From positions 1-37,909 of the forward strand of contig JAICMO010000011.1 in NCBI GenBank assembly GCA_025929185.1: a DNA stretch of 37,909 bases, given 5' to 3'. A program made the translations under genes and the position numbers. How positions within the stretch are numbered: position 1 is the stretch's first letter; each line of letters starts with the position of its first letter. The notes below the pieces were generated by a model that saw nothing but the letters and a program-made list of their open reading frames with translations, was not told the origin of the DNA and searched no databases. Shown here piece by piece: positions 32,355 to 37,909 of this stretch. The stretch comes from Pseudolabrys sp. GTDB lineage: Bacteria; Pseudomonadota; Alphaproteobacteria; Rhizobiales; Xanthobacteraceae.

Positions 32355-33701
32355 CTACGATGGCAACGTCACACAGCGCCCGCGGCCGAAGCTGCTTTCG
32401 TCGACAGCGCCGTTTTCATAGAGCACCGCGCCGCGCGCGACGGTAAGAACCGGCCAGCCTTTCAGTTTCCACCCCTGGTAGATGCAGGTGCCCTTGCCTT
32501 TGTGCTCGACGGTTCGCTCGGCGTCGAGATCGATCAGAACAAAGTCGGCATCCGATCCGACCTGCAGCGCACCTTTTTTCGGCCAGAGTCCAAATCGCCG
32601 CGCAGGATGATAGGAGTTGAGCTGAACGAGCCGGCTTAGAGATACGCCACGCTGATGAACGCCGAAGTGCAGCATCAGCGGCAATTCCCAGGGAAAGCTG
32701 ACGACGCCGGGCAACTCGGCCCAAAGGTCTTCGCATTTCTTCGGGAAGAACGGCACGTGGTCGGTACCAAGGCTGTAGACGGAACCGTTCATGATTCCGC
32801 GCCACAAACCTTCCTGTTCCTCCTTGTCGCGCAACGGCGGCGAAATCTTCGCCGTCATATCGAGATCGGCGTCGTAGCAGGTCCTCGTCAGATAATGCGG
32901 GCAGGTCTCGACCGTGATATCGAGGCCACGGCCCTTTGCTTCCGCGGCGAGCACCGGCCCCATGCCGACTGACGTATGCACGAGATGAAGCGGGCAACCG
33001 GTACGCTCTGCCAAAAAAATCATGCGCCGGATCGTTTCGACTTCGCAAAATGCCGGACGTGACTCCGTGTACGCACCGAGGTCCTGCCGGCCGGTCGCCT
33101 TCATCTCGTTCTTCATCCAGGTTGCGATTTGCGTGTTCTCGCAATGGACGTTGATGACCGCGCCCGGAATCTTGCTGAGGATTCGCATTGCGGCGTAAAC
33201 CCAGCCGTCGGTCGCCGGAACGATGCCGATCGGATTGTCCGGCTCGTAGCCGAAATAGCACTTGAACGACCGCACCCCGGTCTTGGCGACAACTTCCGGA
33301 ATTTCAGCGATGTGCTCTTCGCGCTGGATGCCGAAGTGAAAACCGAAATCGATCAGCGAATTCTGTTCACCGGCGGTTTTACGTTCTTCGTAGAACGGGA
33401 TGTAGGATGGCTTCAGGTTGCGGATGTAGAGGATAACGGTTGTCACGCCACCGGATGCCGCCACCGCGGTTTCGGTCCGCATGTCTTCTGCGTAAGGGTA
33501 TTTGACGCCTAAGTGGCAATGCGGGTCGATGATGCCCGGCAGCATAACTTTTTCTTTTGCATCGATCTCTCGCGTGCCCTCGGGCAGGGCTTCGTCCGAT
33601 CCAACGGCGACGATCAATCCATCCTTTACGGCCAGACCGCCGCGGGTCTCGCCGTCGTGGCGGACGATGCGCGCATTTCGAACAACAAGATCTGCTTTCA
33701 T
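32355..33701 (-). CDS. Dihydropyrimidinase/hydantoinase/allantoinase-like cyclic amidohydrolase
   Basis: This 448-residue enzyme has a full binuclear metal site: His61/His63 (DPHCHLG), Lys147 (SFKCYF), His186 (NVHCEN), His242 (LVHTSV) and Asp314 (GTDHVP). It is a second cyclic-ureide hydrolase in the window, distinct from that at 16290 (for example CHLGVKYPYAEDMRTET against HIGNEQPYESEAETET). ATG 33701 overlaps the stop of the DpaA-like gene (ATGA); a longer upstream frame would read into that gene. It probably hydrolyses the imported or oxidised cyclic substrate of this operon, whose identity is unknown. Confidence 0.92.
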   Translation of the reverse strand: MKADLVVRNARIVRHDGETRGGLAVKDGLIVAVGSDEALPEGTREIDAKEKVMLPGIIDPHCHLGVKYPYAEDMRTETAVAASGGVTTVILYIRNLKPSYIPFYEERKTAGEQNSLIDFGFHFGIQREEHIAEIPEVVAKTGVRSFKCYFGYEPDNPIGIVPATDGWVYAAMRILSKIPGAVINVHCENTQIATWMKNEMKATGRQDLGAYTESRPAFCEVETIRRMIFLAERTGCPLHLVHTSVGMGPVLAAEAKGRGLDITVETCPHYLTRTCYDADLDMTAKISPPLRDKEEQEGLWRGIMNGSVYSLGTDHVPFFPKKCEDLWAELPGVVSFPWELPLMLHFGVHQRGVSLSRLVQLNSYHPARRFGLWPKKGALQVGSDADFVLIDLDAERTVEHKGKGTCIYQGWKLKGWPVLTVARGAVLYENGAVDESSFGRGRCVTLPS

Positions 33702-34588
33702 TGCCGTGCCTTTACAATTTCTTCGATCCGTCTGCGAATTCCGCCCCATTGGCTGCGGCCGACGGTGACCGGTGCGCGGCTGCCGAGCCCCCGCGCCCAA
33801 ACGAATTTCAGCCCGAGCACCGCCGCGGCGTCACGATCGATGCCTCCTGGCGGCGCGGCCAGATCGACCAGGAGCGCGTGTTTGGGGAGCCGCCCCAGCG
33901 CGTCGCGGCCGACAATCTGGGACGGAACGCTTGAAATAACGATATCCGTGTCCTTGAAAACATTACCGAGCTCATGGAGCTCGTGCGGCTGCGCGCCGGC
34001 TGCATAGGCCGCCGCACGTTGCACCGGATTGCGGGCGGCGACATGAACCCTCGCACCGAGCGCATAAAGCGTTCGCGTCGCGAGCGAGCCGATCGTGCCT
34101 TGGCCGACAAGACAAATTTTCGCGTTATGGATTGTAATGTCCGTGTTCTCGATCACCGCTTTCAGCATGCCCTCGACGATGGCCGGGCCGCGCAGAAGCA
34201 TCAGATCGTCATCCCATTCATATTCATGCAGGCCGATGCCGAGCGGCTCGCACGCCGCCTTGAGCTTGGCATCCGCCCATCCGAGAATGATGTTGGCAGG
34301 ACGTCGCATCGCACGAAGCATTGCGTGGTCTGGAACGATCCGCTCCGGGCATTGCGGGGCAAACAGCGCTCCATCCGGAGCGATGCCCGGAATCGGAAAC
34401 AGCGCAAAATCGGCGCCGTGCAAGCATGCCGCGGCGCTTTCCTGCTTGGCGACGCCATCAATCCCGCCCGCCGGCCACGGAAAGCCGTAGGCTTTGACAG
34501 CGGCGCCGGTGGCTGCCGCGCAACGCGCAATTTCCTGCTCACGCCTGTCGCCGGCGACGACCGCAATGACTAAGTCCTTCCAATTCAT
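33698..34588 (-). CDS. Dipicolinate synthase subunit A-like (DpaA/SpoVFA) dehydrogenase
   Basis: This 296-residue protein resembles the Bacillus dipicolinate synthase A subunit. The N-terminus carries IAVVAGDRREQEI, the middle has HEYEWDDDLMLLRGPAIVEG, and a Rossmann domain follows, with TIHNAKICLVGQGTIGS (151-168), SVPSQIVG and LVDLAAPPGGID. DpaA oxidises dihydrodipicolinate-type precursors to dipicolinate in sporulating Firmicutes; a proteobacterial copy outside sporulation is unexpected, and no DpaB-like flavoprotein is adjacent. It overlaps the opine-dehydrogenase-like gene upstream and the hydantoinase downstream by ATGA at both ends, so it is tightly coupled. The substrate may be a pyridine or cyclic imine acid. 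Confidence 0.85.
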   Translation of the reverse strand: MNWKDLVIAVVAGDRREQEIARCAAATGAAVKAYGFPWPAGGIDGVAKQESAAACLHGADFALFPIPGIAPDGALFAPQCPERIVPDHAMLRAMRRPANIILGWADAKLKAACEPLGIGLHEYEWDDDLMLLRGPAIVEGMLKAVIENTDITIHNAKICLVGQGTIGSLATRTLYALGARVHVAARNPVQRAAAYAAGAQPHELHELGNVFKDTDIVISSVPSQIVGRDALGRLPKHALLVDLAAPPGGIDRDAAAVLGLKFVWARGLGSRAPVTVGRSQWGGIRRRIEEIVKARQ

Positions 34589-35670
34589 CCGTGCCTCACC
34601 TTTCGCAGCAACTCGGCCTTGCCGAGTCCCTCGATCCCCATGCTTTCGGCGGTGCGCCCTCGCTGGGAGAAATCGACGCCGCACAGGCTTTCGCCGAGCG
34701 CGAGGAGCGAGGCTGCAATAGGCGTCCGCACGCCGGCGATCCTTGCCAGCGCCAGAAAAGGCACCAGCCCGTGGCCGAAATCCTCGCGATAGTAGCGGTG
34801 ATTGAGAGAATCCGGCGCCTTGATGTTGCGGTTTGCCTTGCCACCCGCGATTGCGCCGACGTAGTCTTCGGTATCGCCACCGTCCTCGACGGTTCCAATC
34901 CGTTGCATCTCCTCGATCAGATTGGGCAGTTTGTGTCCAAATGCATCGGCAACAGCGCGCCGCTCGTCATCGAGCTGACGCATGACGCGCGCGACTCCGG
35001 GCGTCATGCCGTCCACATAGAATGTGAAATCCCCCGCGCGCGCCTCTACCCAAGCGGCGCCCAAAATCGCGCCCGGCGGATGAAGCACCAGGTTCACATT
35101 CGAAAGATCTGCGGCGAGAACGTCACGCACGGGCTCGCCGCCCGGAAAAAGCGTGCAGGCCGCCGCCAGCGCGCTTGTGCCGCCCGGCAACGCGGCAACC
35201 GGCACGCGCTTTGCGCGCCCGCTGACAGTGACTTCGCCCGGCCGATATTTGCGGGCGACGTAAGTTAGCGTCGAAAATTCGGCGACGGGGGGCACGTCGT
35301 CGCGAATCTGCGCGTACGCGTGGGCAAACTCCAGCGCGCCGCCGGTATGGCCGGGATTGAGGATGATCGGCGCATCGGAAAGCCAATCGGCCTTGGCCAA
35401 CGTCTGCGCGACCGATGCATGCGAGAAAGTCGGCAAGGTCACGACCGCGACGTCGGCGCCCTTCAGCGCCTCCAGGATATCGGCAGTCATCGCGCGTGGC
35501 CGCGCCAAACCTGACCCCAACACGCCTTCGTAGGCGATGCCGCCACGCTTCAGGAAAGGAGAAAGCGTATCAGCGGACCGATTCCATAAACTCACGTCGT
35601 GACCCGCGGCGGTCAACTCGACTACTGCGGCGGCGCCCCCCGCACCCGCGCCGATGACGACAACGTTCAT
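34585..35670 (-). CDS. NAD(P)-dependent octopine/nopaline dehydrogenase-family protein
   Basis: This 361-residue dehydrogenase has an N-terminal Rossmann fold (VVVIGAGAGGAAAVVEL, about 3-19). The C-terminal opine-dehydrogenase domain includes NVNLVLHPPGAIL and FTFYVDG, then an EDFGHGLVPF segment, with HR residues (NHRYYREDFG) in the usual catalytic neighbourhood. Opine dehydrogenases reductively join an amino acid to a keto acid or reverse this. ATG 35670 has GTGAGG upstream and lies 7 bp after the ATPase gene. A longer in-frame extension reads antisense-quality sequence within that gene and is rejected. It is coupled to the DpaA-like gene. Confidence 0.88.
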   Translation of the reverse strand: MNVVVIGAGAGGAAAVVELTAAGHDVSLWNRSADTLSPFLKRGGIAYEGVLGSGLARPRAMTADILEALKGADVAVVTLPTFSHASVAQTLAKADWLSDAPIILNPGHTGGALEFAHAYAQIRDDVPPVAEFSTLTYVARKYRPGEVTVSGRAKRVPVAALPGGTSALAAACTLFPGGEPVRDVLAADLSNVNLVLHPPGAILGAAWVEARAGDFTFYVDGMTPGVARVMRQLDDERRAVADAFGHKLPNLIEEMQRIGTVEDGGDTEDYVGAIAGGKANRNIKAPDSLNHRYYREDFGHGLVPFLALARIAGVRTPIAASLLALGESLCGVDFSQRGRTAESMGIEGLGKAELLRKVRHG

Positions 35671-35677
35671 CACAACC

Positions 35678-36477
<800 letters not shown>

Positions 36478-36481
<4 letters not shown>

Positions 36482-37257
36482 TTCGCAGCCTCCCGGCGAT
36501 AAACCGTTTTGCGCTCGATGAATGCGACAATGAAATAGAGAAAAACACCCAAAACCGAGATGACAACCACTGTCGCAAAGTTCAAGGCGGTGTCGAATCT
36601 TGCATTCGCCTGCAGCTGCAAATAACCCAGCCCGCGTTCTGCCGCGACATACTCGCCGATGATTGCGCCAATCACCGCAAGGCTAATCGCAACCTTAAAG
36701 CCGCCAAACACACTGGGAAGCGCCGCCGGCAACCGGACTTTGAAGAACGTCTGCCATTCGTTAGCCCCCATCGAACGAACCAGATTTACCAAGCCCTTTT
36801 CCAACGATTGCAGTCCGACGACGGTCGAAATCACGATCGGAAAAAAAGAAATAAGAAACGCAAGGCTGATCTTGGGAGCCCATCCATATCCCAGATAAAC
36901 CACCAGCAAAGGCGCCAGCGCCACCTTTGGGATCGTTTGCAGGGCGACCATCAACGGAAATACCGCGCGCTCAAAGGGCCGCCAGTAGAAAACCGCAAGC
37001 GCCAGCGGAACGCCGATCGCCACGGCCAATCCAAATCCGGCCACAACTTCAAATGTCGTATAAGACAACTGCGCCATCATCAGCGGAAAGTCGGTCACCA
37101 GGCGCTTGCCGATGGAAAATGGCGTCGGCAGAATGAATTCCGACAAGCCCGACAGCGGTACCGCTACTTGCCAAACGATGATGACGGCAAGGGCAGTCGC
37201 GGGCGCCGCCAGCTTTTCGATGAAACTATCGTGCCGGCGGCGCCGCTTCTTTGCCAT
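36478..37257 (-). CDS. ABC transporter permease (NMT1/SsuC type)
   Basis: This 259-residue permease has a basic N-terminus (MAKKRRRRHD) and about six membrane segments. The EAA-like loop VNLVRSMGANEWQTFFKVRLP precedes LPSVFGGFKVAISLAVIGAI. It is a close relative of the permease at 14404. ATG 37257 lies 39 bp after the binding-protein gene, and the stop overlaps the ATPase start. Confidence 0.93.
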
Positions 37258-37296
37258 TGCCTGCGGAATTCCTGAGCGGGAGTCTGGGACCGTTCC

Positions 37297-37909
37297 TTAG
37301 CTACCCGATTTCTTCGGCAGCAGATCGTTCGTAAAGAAGTCTTTCGCGGGCCTCGGCGCGCCGATCTTTTCGTCGGTCTTGAGCAGGTCGAGAGAAGACG
37401 TGATTTCCGACGGCTCGATCCAGCCCGCGGGGTGGCCGGGAGGAACTTCGATCGCGTCGATCGTCGCCTTGATCTGCGCTTCGACGATTCCCACCGACGG
37501 TCCCGCCGTCCAGTGCTTGAGCATCGCTTTCGCCGCGCCTTCGGGATCTTTTCGGGTCGCGTCGATGCCCTTGTCGACGGCGGCGAGGAAGCGCTTCAGC
37601 ACATCGGCTTTTTTTGCGATGACGGCGTCGCTGCTGACGGCGGCAAGGCCCGGAATTGCCAGCCCGTACTTGGCCATGTCGATCGTCGGGAATTTATGCC
37701 CGACCTTCTGCTCGAGGGCCGGCAAATCGTTGCTGCGGTAGACGGTGACGAGATCGACCTGCTTCTGCAAAAAATAATTGACGCGCGATTGCGCCGCGAC
37801 CTGCACCTTCTTGATCTTGTCGCAATCGATATGGTTGATCGCGCAAAAGGTGCTGAGATAGGTCGTGCCGGTCTCGCCGACTGACGTGACGATCGATTTT
37901 CCTTCCAGG
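37297..37909 (-). CDS. ABC substrate-binding protein, NMT1-like, N-terminus beyond the window
   Basis: The C-terminal 203 residues of a binding protein are present. The partial start LEGKSIVTSVGETGTTYL is the DLxGKxIxxxxG block, followed by VQVAAQSRVNYFLQKQVDLV and the terminal helices ending in LPKKSGS. About 120-130 N-terminal residues, including the signal peptide, lie upstream of the window. It is the first visible gene of the operon running to 30513. Confidence 0.9.
   Translation of the reverse strand, partial: LEGKSIVTSVGETGTTYLSTFCAINHIDCDKIKKVQVAAQSRVNYFLQKQVDLVTVYRSNDLPALEQKVGHKFPTIDMAKYGLAIPGLAAVSSDAVIAKKADVLKRFLAAVDKGIDATRKDPEGAAKAMLKHWTAGPSVGIVEAQIKATIDAIEVPPGHPAGWIEPSEITSSLDLLKTDEKIGAPRPAKDFFTNDLLPKKSGS

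Overview
The window is a gene-dense, G+C-rich stretch of bacterial chromosome. Its family content (many SsuABC/TauABC-type importers, ACMSD-like amidohydrolases, a MocR regulator, a coxMSL-ordered molybdenum hydroxylase, an IS5-like remnant) and its codon use suggest a soil or rhizosphere proteobacterium, most likely a Hyphomicrobiales alphaproteobacterium. This is inference, and a betaproteobacterium is not excluded. I saw no rRNA, tRNA, phage or CRISPR features.

Layout. Positions 1-4523 hold two ACMSD-like amidohydrolases, an enol-lactonase-like alpha/beta hydrolase and an MFS transporter of aromatic-acid type. Positions 4524-4968 are non-genic and carry one end of a truncated insertion sequence. 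A protein of three fused RidA domains (4969-6246) diverges from an ABC importer (6547-9212). A MocR/GntR regulator (9425-10939) diverges from an operon (11185-17708) encoding an LVIVD-repeat protein, a cytosine-deaminase-like amidohydrolase, a second ABC importer and a dihydropyrimidinase/hydantoinase. A frameshifted amidohydrolase (17737-18701) diverges from a barbiturase/cyanuric acid hydrolase and an amidase-signature enzyme (18833-21370). A minus-strand operon (26746 to 21367) carries an M20 deacylase, a TrpXYZ-like ABC importer, a single RidA and a metallo-beta-lactamase-fold hydrolase. It diverges from a three-subunit xanthine-dehydrogenase-family molybdenum hydroxylase (26815-30487). 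The right end is one long minus-strand operon (37909 to 30513): a third NMT1-type ABC importer, an opine-dehydrogenase-like protein, a dipicolinate-synthase-A-like protein, a second hydantoinase, a degenerate phytanoyl-CoA-dioxygenase-like protein, a 4-OT tautomerase and an isochorismatase-VOC fusion.

How the parts may fit. Cytosine deaminase-like, molybdenum hydroxylase, barbiturase-family ring opener and amidase are exactly the enzyme classes of the oxidative pyrimidine route: cytosine to uracil, uracil to barbiturate, then ureidomalonate, then malonate plus urea. The hydantoinases, RidA proteins, isochorismatase and importers point to cyclic ureide or amide catabolism in general. s-Triazine/cyanurate or another N-heterocycle remains a serious alternative. 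Copies of TTTGTAT in three divergent promoters, including that of the MocR gene, suggest that this regulator ties the region together.
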